Source: Aequorivita xiaoshiensis (lineage in GTDB: Bacteria > Bacteroidota > Bacteroidia > Flavobacteriales > Flavobacteriaceae). From it: a stretch of 47,957 nt of DNA. The stretch is from the NCBI RefSeq assembly GCF_022008395.1, contig NZ_JAIRBB010000015.1, positions 1 through 47,957 of the forward strand, written 5' to 3'. The number at the start of each line of letters is the position of its first letter. Positions within the stretch are counted from its first letter, which is position 1. Below are positions 7,593-16,078 of the stretch, piece after piece. The position numbers and the translations under genes are program-made. Under the pieces are notes generated by a model that worked only from the letters and a program-made list of their open reading frames with translations, was not told the origin of the DNA and ran no database searches.

Positions 7593-8345
7593 TTACTTAA
7601 ACCTTTTCAATGTTTCTTTCGTGAAATCGCTTAAGACCAATCTTCCTGAAATTACTGCTCTTTCAGCTAATAGTTCATCCCAATCTTCGGTGCCGGTCCA
7701 AAAAACTTTTTTCATTTCTTTCATTGCCTCAGGGTTATACTTGCATAGGTTTTCAGCAAACTTTTGAACAGCTTCATCCATTTCTTCAGTAGAGTCGTAA
7801 ACTTGATTGTACAATCCTTTTTGTTTTGCCCATTCGGCGTCGTAAAAAGAATTTGCGTCAATGGCTATTTGACTAAACCCACTTGTTCCTAATTTTCTTT
7901 CAACAGCTGGACCAACTACAAATGGACCAATACCAACGTTAAGTTCACTCAATTTAATTGCAGCAAATTTTGTTGCCATACAGTAATCCGTTGCCGATGC
8001 AACGCCAACGCCACCACCAACAGTCTTTCCTTGAATTCTTCCTATAATAAACTTAGGACATTTGCGCATTGCATTAATTACATTGGCGAAACCACTAAAA
8101 AATACTTTACCTGTTTCGGCATCGTTGATGCTGATTAATTCATTGAAACTCGCACCTGCACAAAAAGTTCTGTCGCCACCACTTTTTAATATGATAACTT
8201 TCACCATATCATCATTCCCGACTTCGGTAATAGTATTTGCAAGTTTTGCCAATAAATCACCTGGTAAGCTGTTATGTGCTGGGTGAAAAAATTCGATGGT
8301 TGCAATTTCGTTTTGAGTGCTGTGTTTTACGTATGCTTCATTCAT
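7593..8345 (-). CDS. Enoyl-CoA hydratase/isomerase (crotonase) family protein of the paa cluster
   Basis: A 250-residue crotonase-fold enzyme. Oxyanion-hole stretches are visible at FCAGASFNEL (61-70) and TVGGGVGVASA (108-118). Compared with classical enoyl-CoA hydratase, the first catalytic Glu is Gly114, while the second Glu is kept as Glu134 in KLSELNVGI. It is therefore not a standard hydratase and may be an isomerase or a hydratase with altered chemistry. It is the first gene of the block leading to paaY and paaK, and no other PaaF-like hydratase is in the window, so a role in the 2,3-dehydroadipyl-CoA or neighbouring step is possible. The family call is firm; the exact step is inferred. 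Confidence 0.82.
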   Translation of the reverse strand: MNEAYVKHSTQNEIATIEFFHPAHNSLPGDLLAKLANTITEVGNDDMVKVIILKSGGDRTFCAGASFNELISINDAETGKVFFSGFANVINAMRKCPKFIIGRIQGKTVGGGVGVASATDYCMATKFAAIKLSELNVGIGPFVVGPAVERKLGTSGFSQIAIDANSFYDAEWAKQKGLYNQVYDSTEEMDEAVQKFAENLCKYNPEAMKEMKKVFWTGTEDWDELLAERAVISGRLVLSDFTKETLKRFK

Positions 8346-8614
8346 ATTATTTCGCTTTTTATGCGGATTTTCGTTTGGTTACAATTTATTTAAAATAAAA
8401 GACTTTTCCATTTCAAATGATCTTTTTAACCATTCAAAAGGCTTGCAAAAACTTGGGTCTTTTCTAGCCTTACAAAATAAATCAACTTTTTATAAATTTA
8501 AAGCCTAATTGAGTTTTAATGACGTAGATTTTAATCGAACATTTGGAAATATTTTCAAAAAACATATTTGTTTTACTTTTTTAAAATACGTCACCTTAAA
8601 ATGCTTAGCACTTA

Positions 8615-8622
8615 TATCTTTG
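8615..8622 (+). promoter_or_regulatory. Possible -7 element before the BASS transporter gene
   Basis: TATCTTTG matches the Bacteroidota -7 consensus TAnnTTTG. No good -33 TTG lies 17-20 bases upstream, and the element is only 12 bases before the ATG at 8635, implying a very short leader. Confidence 0.35.
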
Positions 8623-8634
8623 CTAAAAAATTCT

Positions 8635-9615
8635 ATGCTTAAGAAGCTTAAGATTGATTCATTTGTAATTGCAATTGTAGTTAGCATTATTCTTGCCTAC
8701 TTTTTTCCTCAACTTGCAGCATCTAGCAGCCCTATGCCTATGGGATTGATTAGTAGTATTGGAATTTCTTTTATTTTCTTTTTTTATGGCTTGAGTTTGA
8801 ATTCTGAAGCAATTAAAAATGGGCTGAAAAACTGGAAATTACACCTTGCCGTTCAGAGTTCTACATTTGTCCTTTTTCCACTTTTAATACTGCCGTTTTA
8901 CCCGTTTTTTAAAGATTCGGATTACGAACTGCTCTGGTTAGCCTTTTTATTTATGGCGGCTTTACCATCTACGGTATCTTCATCAGTTGTGATGGTGTCT
9001 ATGGCTAAAGGAAATTTACCTGCAGCAATTTTTAATGCAAGCATATCGGGAATTATCGGGATAGTTTTAACACCGCTTTGGATGATGCCATTTATAAGTC
9101 AAACAGATGTTGCTTTCGATTTTTCTTCAATTTATATTCAGTTGATTACAGAAATTTTAATCCCATTAATACTGGGACTTTTACTGCGTAAGTTTTTCGG
9201 AGCTTGGGCACAACGGCATAAAAGACAGCTGAGCTTATTCGATAAGTTTGTTATTTTGCTGATAATTTATAAAAGTTTCGTCCAATCTTTTGAAGATGAA
9301 ATTTTTTCAAGCGTAAGTGTTTTAGAAATGGGGGTAATGGTAATCTTGGTCTTACTTCTGTTCTATATTGTATACTCCCTAACAGGGTGGTTTGGAAAAC
9401 TGCTTAACTTGAATCACGCCGACAGAATTACAAATCAATTTTGTGGTACTAAGAAATCTTTAGTCCACGGAACAGTATTTTCGGAAGCGCTTTTTGGGCA
9501 GACTACTATAATTGGAATAGTCCTATTACCGCTAATGTTCTATCACGCGTTTCAGATATTAATTATTAGTGTAATTGCAACTAAGAAAGGGAAAGAAAAC
9601 ATTGCGAAAGCTTAG
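8635..9615 (+). CDS. Bile acid:sodium symporter (BASS, SLC10A7-like) family transporter
   Basis: Predicted to be 326 residues with about nine or ten hydrophobic segments, the first at SFVIAIVVSIILAYFFP, and little between them but short loops. The pattern, including FFFYGLSLNSEAIKNGL and ALPSTVSSSVVMVSMAKGN, fits the SBF-like/BASS family of sodium-coupled organic anion carriers in the inner membrane. A longer frame begins at TTG 8509, but its first 42 residues are not hydrophobic in the family pattern; the ATG at 8635 gives MLKKLKIDSF, the normal family start. The gene is divergent from the crotonase gene. Substrate is unknown; uptake or export of an organic acid is plausible given the catabolic context. 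Confidence 0.85.
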   Translation: MLKKLKIDSFVIAIVVSIILAYFFPQLAASSSPMPMGLISSIGISFIFFFYGLSLNSEAIKNGLKNWKLHLAVQSSTFVLFPLLILPFYPFFKDSDYELLWLAFLFMAALPSTVSSSVVMVSMAKGNLPAAIFNASISGIIGIVLTPLWMMPFISQTDVAFDFSSIYIQLITEILIPLILGLLLRKFFGAWAQRHKRQLSLFDKFVILLIIYKSFVQSFEDEIFSSVSVLEMGVMVILVLLLFYIVYSLTGWFGKLLNLNHADRITNQFCGTKKSLVHGTVFSEALFGQTTIIGIVLLPLMFYHAFQILIISVIATKKGKENIAKA

Positions 9616-9707
9616 TAACGAATAGGGAATTCATTTTACTTAAATTTATCCTAAAGCTCATAGAAACAGTTAAGTAAATTTTGTAGTTTTCATAAAAATT
9701 ATAATTT

Positions 9708-11369
9708 ATGAGTCTACTTCCTGATCAATACGACAAATATATTCGTTTCTTTAAATTTATGATGAAGTATTGGAATAGTGATGTATTTTCCTATACCGAA
9801 GAAAAAATGGCCAATACTGAGACGGAGATTGAAACTGAAAGTTTTGACCATTCTCCTGAAGAACTTGCCGATGATTTAAAAAGTATGGGGCCTACGTATG
9901 TAAAACTTGGTCAATTACTTTCAACTCGTCCAGACTTATTACCCTCTCCATTTTTAGACGCCTTAGCGACACTTCAGGATGAAGTTGAGATTGTAGATTA
10001 CCAAGAAATCGAAACAATATTTAAAGAAGAGTTAGGAGTACGTATTTCTAAAGCATTCGCATCTTTCGAGAAAGAACCTTTGGCAAGTGCTTCTATTGGT
10101 CAAGTTCATCGTGCGGTCCTTCACTCAGGAAAAATTGTTGCCGTAAAAGTACAACGTCCAGGGATTCGGAAGCGATTTATTGAGGATTTAGATACATTGA
10201 TGGCTATTTCGGAAAAGCTTGAAACTTATAGTGAAATGGGACGCAATTATGCCATTCACAGTGTAATTGAAGAACTTCGATATGTATTGTTGAAGGAGCT
10301 AGACTATACTTTAGAAGCTCAAAACTTGGCTACCTTAAAAAAGAATTTAGCTGAATTTGAACACATGTTCATTCCTGCTCCAATATTGGATTATTGCTCT
10401 TCCAAGGTGCTTACAATGGAATTTGTTGAAGGAGGGAAAATCACAAAGGTTTCACCTTTAAAACGTCTCGACATTTCATTTGAACCATTGGTGGATGAAT
10501 TGGTAAAAAGCTATTTAAAACAAATTATAGTGGATGGATTTGCCCACGCCGATCCACATCCAGGAAATGTTTATTTGACGCCAGAAAATAAAATTGCGCT
10601 CATGGATTTGGGAATGGTAGCCAAGTTCAGCAATGAAATGCAAGAAATCATTTTAAAATTGATGATTGGCTTAAGTAATTACGATGGTTCTAGGGTTGCA
10701 GATATACTTTTAAGTATCAGCGAATACGATGATAAGAAGGATGTATCCAATTTCAAAAAAGATGTAATTCGCAAAACTCAAGAAAATGAAAATGCTCGGG
10801 CCAAAGATTTGCAAACGGGTAGGGTCTTGATAAAAATGAACCAAATGGCTGCAAAAGAAGGTATTCATATTCCCGTAGAACTGAATATTCTAGGAAAGAT
10901 TCTACTCAATCTAGACCAAATTGTGGCATATCTAGCACCCAAATACGATGTGCAGCAAACCGTGAAAGATTATGTTCAGCTTTTGATGCAGCAGCGAATG
11001 AAGGAAAATTTAAAACCAGAAAATTTAATGGAGGTATTTCTGGAAATGAAAGAGCTAACAGAAAATTTACCTTATCGATTAAATAAATTCTCAGAACTTC
11101 TAGCGGATAATAAGATGAAAATTCAAGTCGATGCTATTGATGAACAACGATTCACGGGTGCATTTCAGAAAGTGGCCAATAGAATTACAGCCGGACTTAT
11201 CATCGCAGCTTTAATTATTGGAGCAGCAATGTTGGTAAGAGTTCCAAGTTCATGGACAATTGCCGGTTATCCAGGATTTGCATTTATACTGTTTATAATT
11301 GCGGCAATTATAGGGCTTTACCTGCTATATGAAATTCTACTAAAAGATGAGAGTAAAAAGGAAAAGTAG
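9708..11369 (+). CDS. ABC1/UbiB (AarF/ADCK) family atypical kinase
   Basis: A 553-residue membrane-associated protein. The family signature K-x-G-Q is in YVKLGQLLSTRPDLLP, the alanine-rich nucleotide loop is in PLASASIGQVHRA, the catalytic lysine is in VAVKVQRPGI, and the catalytic loop reads FAHADPHPGN, followed by ALMDLGM as the metal-binding DFG equivalent. Two hydrophobic helices near the C-terminus (about 485-505 and 518-540) anchor it in the membrane. Family members support quinone biosynthesis; in flavobacteria this would be menaquinone, so ubiB is a family name rather than a proven role. It is convergent with paaZ, and a strong bidirectional terminator separates the two. Confidence 0.9.
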   Translation: MSLLPDQYDKYIRFFKFMMKYWNSDVFSYTEEKMANTETEIETESFDHSPEELADDLKSMGPTYVKLGQLLSTRPDLLPSPFLDALATLQDEVEIVDYQEIETIFKEELGVRISKAFASFEKEPLASASIGQVHRAVLHSGKIVAVKVQRPGIRKRFIEDLDTLMAISEKLETYSEMGRNYAIHSVIEELRYVLLKELDYTLEAQNLATLKKNLAEFEHMFIPAPILDYCSSKVLTMEFVEGGKITKVSPLKRLDISFEPLVDELVKSYLKQIIVDGFAHADPHPGNVYLTPENKIALMDLGMVAKFSNEMQEIILKLMIGLSNYDGSRVADILLSISEYDDKKDVSNFKKDVIRKTQENENARAKDLQTGRVLIKMNQMAAKEGIHIPVELNILGKILLNLDQIVAYLAPKYDVQQTVKDYVQLLMQQRMKENLKPENLMEVFLEMKELTENLPYRLNKFSELLADNKMKIQVDAIDEQRFTGAFQKVANRITAGLIIAALIIGAAMLVRVPSSWTIAGYPGFAFILFIIAAIIGLYLLYEILLKDESKKEK

Positions 11370-11377
11370 ATGTTTTG

Positions 11378-11421
11378 AAATTTAAAATGGTCCCTTAAAA
11401 CTAAGAGACCATTTTAAATTT
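11378..11421. terminator. Bidirectional terminator between the ABC1 kinase and paaZ genes
   Basis: AAATTTAAAATGGTC (11378-11392) and GACCATTTTAAATTT (11407-11421) are a perfect 15-bp inverted repeat around a 14-base loop whose CTTA/TAAG can extend the stem. The AT-rich outer part gives a T-rich tail on either strand, suited to two convergent genes. Confidence 0.8.
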
Positions 11422-11441
11422 AATAGAGTATATCTAGATAA

Positions 11442-13940
11442 TTAAATCAACCCAAACTGTTCAAAATGGTGGTTGAGGTGCTTTCTTTCTAATAGATAAG
11501 ATTCATATTTATTCAATTCACCGAAAACCATATTTTTTAGTACAGCATCAGGGTTTTCTTTGAAAAAAGCAGTGTATTCTTCTCTTGCTTCAAAAAATTT
11601 TTCCTTAGCAGTTGATAAATCCGGATGTTTTAAATCTTCCAGCTCTCCCTTTTTCATAGTAGGGAATTGTGAGTTTTGAGGGAACTTTTCATAATTATAA
11701 AGACTGTTTCTTACTTTCTCTACAATCTTTTCAGGAGTTACAATTTCAAAATCTTGAATTTGCCCTCCAAGAACTTTATACGATTCTTCTAAATGCTCCA
11801 GCATATGTTGAGGTGTCATAATACCCCATTTAGGCTTATCATTCTCAGTTAATTTGTTTACTAATTCCTGAATTTTCTCTTCAGTCATTTCAACAAAAAC
11901 CTCTTGTTTCTTTTGAACCATCGTTAAAATTGTCGCTACTGCAACTAATTCATCTTCGGCGTCAAAAACTTCAACAAACCACTTTACTATACCACTTGGA
12001 TGTTCTGCAGAAGCTACATCGCGATCAACCTTTTGCTTACACGTTAGTCGAACATAGATAGTGTCATTATGGTATAAAGGACGCAGGAATCTACAATCTT
12101 CTAGTCCATAGTTTGCAGCTACTGGGCCCTTATTAGGATAAACAAATAGACCTGCTGCTGCTGCAATAATGAAGTAGCCATGAGCTGTTCGTTTTTCGAA
12201 AATACTTCCATCTAGCGAAGTGATATCCGTATGAGCATAAAAATGATCCCAAGTAAGATTCGCAAAGCTTATAATGTCTGAATCCGTAAGTGTTCGCTTG
12301 TGAGTTTTAAGCGACATACCTGGTTTTATGTCTTCCCAGTGATATGCAAATGGATGTTTATCTGCTTCCTTGTAATCTGCATTTGCTTGGTATATTCCTG
12401 TGATTTCAGTTAATGTTGTTGGGGAACCTTGAATGGCTGTACGTTGTAAATAATGCTTAATACCTCGCATTCCACCCATTTCTTCACCTCCACCAGCACG
12501 TCCTGGACCGCCGTGAACTAAACTTGGTAGTGGTGAACCGTGTCCCGTACTTTCCTTGGCGCTTTCACGGTTTATTACTAAAATTCTACCGTGATGTGAA
12601 GCGGCATTTACTACGTAATCTTTAGCAATTTTATCATCATTGGTAGCGATAGATGAAACCAAAGAACCTTTCCCCATTTGAGCTAAGGTAATAGCCTCGT
12701 CTAAGTTCTTGTAAGGCATGATAGTGCTTACAGGTCCAAACGCCTCTGTTTCGTGAACAGATAAGTTTTTAAAAGGATTGTCTTCACGAAGTACAATTGG
12801 AGCTAAGAATGCTCCTTTTTTAGCATCAGCACCAATTACGTCAATTTTATCTAAGTCGCCATAAACTATACTTGCTGTTTTTGACAACTCTTGAACGCGT
12901 TCACGAACTTCTTGTACTTGGTCTAAACTTACCAAGGAGCCCATTCTTACTTCTTTTAGTCGTGGGTCGCCAATAGTTACTTTTGAAAGTGCTTTTCCAA
13001 GTGCTATTTGTACATCTTCAACTAAGTTTTCGGGAACAATAACACGACGAATAGCAGTACATTTTTGACCACATTTTACGGTCATTTCATTGCGTACTTC
13101 TTTTATAAAAAGATCGAATTCTGGGGTTCCAGGAATGGCATCTTCTCCTAAAATTGAAGCGTTTAACGAATCGGCTTCCATTGTAAAAGGAACCGCTTCC
13201 TCGATAATTCTAGGATGTGCTTTTAACATACGTCCAGTAGATGCGGAACCTGTAAATGTAACAACATCCTGCGATTCCACGGTGTCTAATATAGTTCTTG
13301 CAGATCCTGTGATAAGTTGTAGAGCGCCTTCAGGAAGTATTCCAGAAGCAATAATTTCTCGAACAACTGCTTCTGTTAAGAATGAAGTATTGGTTGCAGG
13401 CTTAACTACAGCAGGTACACCTGCCATCCAGTTTACCGCACACTTTTCTAACATTCCCCAAACTGGGAAGTTAAAAGCATTAATGTGTACTGCAACTCCA
13501 CGTTTTGGCACCATAATATGATGCGCCATAAAGCGTCCGCCACGAGAAAGATCTATTGGGTCTCCTTCAACGTGATAAGATTGATTAGGGAAAAGTTTTC
13601 TAAGAGAAGCATTAGCGAATAAGTTTCCAAATCCTCCTTCAATATCTATCCAGCTATCAATCTTTGTAGCTCCAGTTCTATAGCTTATTTCATAAAAATC
13701 GGTTTTCTTTTTTACGAGGTGAAGTGCTAAGGATTTTAGCATATTTCCACGCTCTTGAAAAGTCATTTTACGAAGTACTTCTCCACCTTTTGTTCTTCCG
13801 TAATGAAGAATTTCACCAAAATCAAGTCCTTCAGTATCTGAAAGGGCAATTACTTCACCGGTAATGGCGTCGTGCATAGGAACACCTTCACCTTTACCTT
13901 GAATCCATTGTCCTGTAACGTAATTATGTAATTTTTTCAT
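11442..13940 (-). CDS. paaZ: PaaZ, oxepin-CoA hydrolase/semialdehyde dehydrogenase, with an extra C-terminal DinB/DUF1569-like domain
   Basis: An 832-residue protein. Residues 1 to about 530 are an aldehyde dehydrogenase domain with Glu255 and Cys294 (GQKCTAIRR), matching the catalytic pair of E. coli PaaZ. Residues about 540-675 are a MaoC-like (R)-hydratase domain with Asp565 and His570 in TWDHFYAHTD and the AHGYFIIAAAAGLF helix. Together they open oxepin-CoA and oxidise the aldehyde to 3-oxo-5,6-dehydrosuberyl-CoA. E. coli PaaZ ends near 681 residues; here about 150 more follow, with MTPQHMLEHLEES (708-720) and HLNHHFEQFG (821-830). That His pattern resembles DUF1569/DinB-superfamily helical proteins. 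paaJ lies 45 bases upstream. The PaaZ call is secure; the added domain is a motif-level judgement. Confidence 0.92.
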   Translation of the reverse strand: MKKLHNYVTGQWIQGKGEGVPMHDAITGEVIALSDTEGLDFGEILHYGRTKGGEVLRKMTFQERGNMLKSLALHLVKKKTDFYEISYRTGATKIDSWIDIEGGFGNLFANASLRKLFPNQSYHVEGDPIDLSRGGRFMAHHIMVPKRGVAVHINAFNFPVWGMLEKCAVNWMAGVPAVVKPATNTSFLTEAVVREIIASGILPEGALQLITGSARTILDTVESQDVVTFTGSASTGRMLKAHPRIIEEAVPFTMEADSLNASILGEDAIPGTPEFDLFIKEVRNEMTVKCGQKCTAIRRVIVPENLVEDVQIALGKALSKVTIGDPRLKEVRMGSLVSLDQVQEVRERVQELSKTASIVYGDLDKIDVIGADAKKGAFLAPIVLREDNPFKNLSVHETEAFGPVSTIMPYKNLDEAITLAQMGKGSLVSSIATNDDKIAKDYVVNAASHHGRILVINRESAKESTGHGSPLPSLVHGGPGRAGGGEEMGGMRGIKHYLQRTAIQGSPTTLTEITGIYQANADYKEADKHPFAYHWEDIKPGMSLKTHKRTLTDSDIISFANLTWDHFYAHTDITSLDGSIFEKRTAHGYFIIAAAAGLFVYPNKGPVAANYGLEDCRFLRPLYHNDTIYVRLTCKQKVDRDVASAEHPSGIVKWFVEVFDAEDELVAVATILTMVQKKQEVFVEMTEEKIQELVNKLTENDKPKWGIMTPQHMLEHLEESYKVLGGQIQDFEIVTPEKIVEKVRNSLYNYEKFPQNSQFPTMKKGELEDLKHPDLSTAKEKFFEAREEYTAFFKENPDAVLKNMVFGELNKYESYLLERKHLNHHFEQFGLI

Positions 13941-13958
13941 TATAATTTTTTTAAGTAA

Positions 13959-13975
13959 TTCACTTTTTAAGTGAA
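13959..13975. repeat. Small hairpin in the paaJ-paaZ spacer
   Basis: TTCACTT (13959-13965) and AAGTGAA (13969-13975) are 7-bp arms around three bases. On the minus strand no U-run follows immediately, so it is more likely a stabilising or processing hairpin than a terminator. Confidence 0.45.
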
Positions 13976-13985
13976 AAACAATTTT

Positions 13986-15191
13986 TTAAACTCGCTCGAT
14001 TACCGCAGCATAACCTTGCCCAACTCCAATACACATCGTAACCAAGGCGTATCTCTTGTTTTGTTCTTTTAATTCTAAGGCTGCTGAATAAGTAGTTCTA
14101 GCTCCTGTTACTCCAAGTGGGTGGCCAATGGCAATTGCACCTCCATTTGGGTTTAATCTTGGGTCATCATCTTTCAATCCCCATGCTCGAGTACAAGCTA
14201 ATGCTTGCGCAGCAAAAGCTTCGTTTAGCTCGATAATATCCATATCATCCATAGTTAATCCTGCCTTTTCTAAAGCCTTGTTAGAAGCTTCAACAGGACC
14301 AATACCCATAATTCTTGGTTCAACTCCAACCACAGCAGAACTTACGATTCTTGCTATTGGTTTAAGATTGTATTTTTTTACAGCGTTTTCTGATGCAATA
14401 ATTGTTGCCGCTGCGCCATCATTTAATCCTGATGAATTTCCTGCTGTTACACTACCTCCTTCTTTTTTGAAAGCTGGACGTAGTTTTCCTAAAACTTCTA
14501 ATGAGGTTGTAGGCTTTATAAATTCATCTTTTGAAAATAATATTGGATCTTTTTTGCGTTGTGGAATTTCAACGGTAACAATCTCTTTTGCTAATCTTCC
14601 ATTTTCCTGTGCTTTAGTAGCTTTCTGCTGACTCCAAAGTGCAAATTTATCTTGGTCTTCTCTTGAGATATTATACATCTCTACAAGATTTTCAGCGGTA
14701 TTTCCCATACCATCAGTACCGTATTGTTCTTGCATTTTTGGATTGATAAAACGCCATCCAAAACTTGAATCGTACATTTTAGAATCGTTTCCAAAAGCAC
14801 TTGAAGGTTTAGCAATTACGTATGGCCCACGCGTCATATTTTCTACTCCTCCAGCAATAAATAAATCGCCATCTCCAGCTTTTATTGCTCTGTTTGCGTG
14901 AATAATTGCAGACAAACCTGAACTGCAAAGTCTATTAACCGTTTCGCCAGGTACGGTGAAAGGTAATCCCGCTAAAAGCGATGACATTCTAGCGACGTTT
15001 CGATTGTCTTCTCCCGCTTGATTGGCGCATCCCATGATAACATCGTCATAAGCATCGCTAGGTATATTTGGGTTTCTTTTTACTACTTCTTTAATCACGA
15101 TAGCACCTAAATCGTCTGTGCGAACAGCAGATAAGGTTCCTTTGTAATTTCCTATTGGCGTTCTAATTCCGTCAATTATATATGCTTCCAT
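13986..15191 (-). CDS. paaJ: Thiolase PaaJ (3-oxoadipyl-CoA / 3-oxo-5,6-dehydrosuberyl-CoA thiolase)
   Basis: A 401-residue thiolase with all catalytic motifs: Cys89 in NRLCSSGLSA, NEAFAAQ, His357 in GGAIAIGHPLG, and Cys387 in CIGVGQGYA. Degradative thiolases of this length cleave 3-oxoacyl-CoA with CoA; PaaJ acts twice in the phenylacetate route, releasing acetyl-CoA from the dehydrosuberyl and adipyl intermediates. It precedes paaZ and follows a zinc-peptidase gene by only 15 bases on the same strand. The context with paaZ makes PaaJ the best name, though a general beta-oxidation thiolase would look similar. Confidence 0.87.
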   Translation of the reverse strand: MEAYIIDGIRTPIGNYKGTLSAVRTDDLGAIVIKEVVKRNPNIPSDAYDDVIMGCANQAGEDNRNVARMSSLLAGLPFTVPGETVNRLCSSGLSAIIHANRAIKAGDGDLFIAGGVENMTRGPYVIAKPSSAFGNDSKMYDSSFGWRFINPKMQEQYGTDGMGNTAENLVEMYNISREDQDKFALWSQQKATKAQENGRLAKEIVTVEIPQRKKDPILFSKDEFIKPTTSLEVLGKLRPAFKKEGGSVTAGNSSGLNDGAAATIIASENAVKKYNLKPIARIVSSAVVGVEPRIMGIGPVEASNKALEKAGLTMDDMDIIELNEAFAAQALACTRAWGLKDDDPRLNPNGGAIAIGHPLGVTGARTTYSAALELKEQNKRYALVTMCIGVGQGYAAVIERV

Positions 15192-15206
15192 TAAAGTTTT
15201 TGAATG

Positions 15207-16067
15207 TTAATTTAATAATTCTGCAAAGGTGTCTCCTTGTCTTACATCTCCAGTTTTAAAACCTTTCATAAACCAAGTCATGCGCTGCTCAGAGGTTCCG
15301 TGTGTAAAACTATCTGGAATAACACCGCCACGTGTTCTTTTTTGAATGGCGTCATCACCTACAGCATTTGCTGCGCTTAAGGCTTCCTCTATGTCACCTT
15401 CTTCCAAGTATTTTTGGTTGTAGTGAGCCCAAACCCCGGCATAGAAATCAGCTTGTAACTCTAAAGCAACCGAAAGTTTGTTGGCTTGTGCTTGACCTGC
15501 CTGACGTTGTAATTGTGTTACTTTACCAGAAGTTCCAAGTAAAGTTTGAACGTGATGTCCAATTTCGTGTGCAGTAACATAAGCGATGGCAAAGTCACCA
15601 CCTTTTGCTCCAAAACGAGATTTTAATTCATTAAAGAATACTAAATCCATATAAACTTTTTGATCTGCTGGACAGTAAAATGGACCTGAAGCCGAACTAG
15701 CGTTCCCACATCCTGTTCTTACCGCATCGGTGAAAAGCACCATTTTGGGCTCTTGATAATTGCCTAAGTTATTCTCGTTAAAAATTTGTCGCCAAGCATC
15801 TTCAGTGTCGGCTAAAACAGTAGCCATAAAGTCGCCCATTTCCTTTTCTTGAGCAGTAAGTTCTCTTTGCTCAACTTGCTGTGAAGTTCGATTGTTTCCA
15901 ATCTGTTCAACAATTGGAGCAAGTTGTTTACCTGTGTCGCCTCCAAAAAAGTTTAATGCCAACACTATAATAGTAACTACGATACCTCCGCCAGCAGCCA
16001 TTTTTCCTTTACTCATCCCTCGTCGGTCCTCTAGGTTACCGCTCTTTCTTCTACCTTTCCATTTCAT
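15207..16067 (-). CDS. YpfJ-family neutral zinc metallopeptidase
   Basis: A 286-residue protein with a short positively charged N-terminus, one membrane segment at about residues 27-41 (GGIVVTIIVLALNFF), and a periplasmic peptidase domain. The zinc site is visible as HEIGHH (167-172) with a probable third ligand, Glu203, in LELQADFYAG. This matches the putative neutral zinc metallopeptidase family (YpfJ/KPN_02809), whose substrates are unknown. It sits 11 bases after nhaA and 15 bases before paaJ, so it is probably transcribed with both, although no functional link to phenylacetate is known. Confidence 0.9.
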   Translation of the reverse strand: MKWKGRRKSGNLEDRRGMSKGKMAAGGGIVVTIIVLALNFFGGDTGKQLAPIVEQIGNNRTSQQVEQRELTAQEKEMGDFMATVLADTEDAWRQIFNENNLGNYQEPKMVLFTDAVRTGCGNASSASGPFYCPADQKVYMDLVFFNELKSRFGAKGGDFAIAYVTAHEIGHHVQTLLGTSGKVTQLQRQAGQAQANKLSVALELQADFYAGVWAHYNQKYLEEGDIEEALSAANAVGDDAIQKRTRGGVIPDSFTHGTSEQRMTWFMKGFKTGDVRQGDTFAELLN

Positions 16068-16078
16068 AATACCAACAT

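Noticed and set aside
8317-8508. 63-codon frame on the plus strand upstream of the BASS gene
   Set aside because: Low-complexity composition, overlap with the start of the crotonase gene and no recognisable motif; treated as chance.
8509-8634. N-terminal extension of the BASS transporter from TTG 8509
   Set aside because: The added 42 residues do not fit the family start, and ATG 8635 gives the usual short basic N-terminus before the first helix.
13090-13521. 143-codon frame opposite paaZ
   Set aside because: It is the antisense shadow of the well-conserved aldehyde dehydrogenase domain, without domain features of its own.
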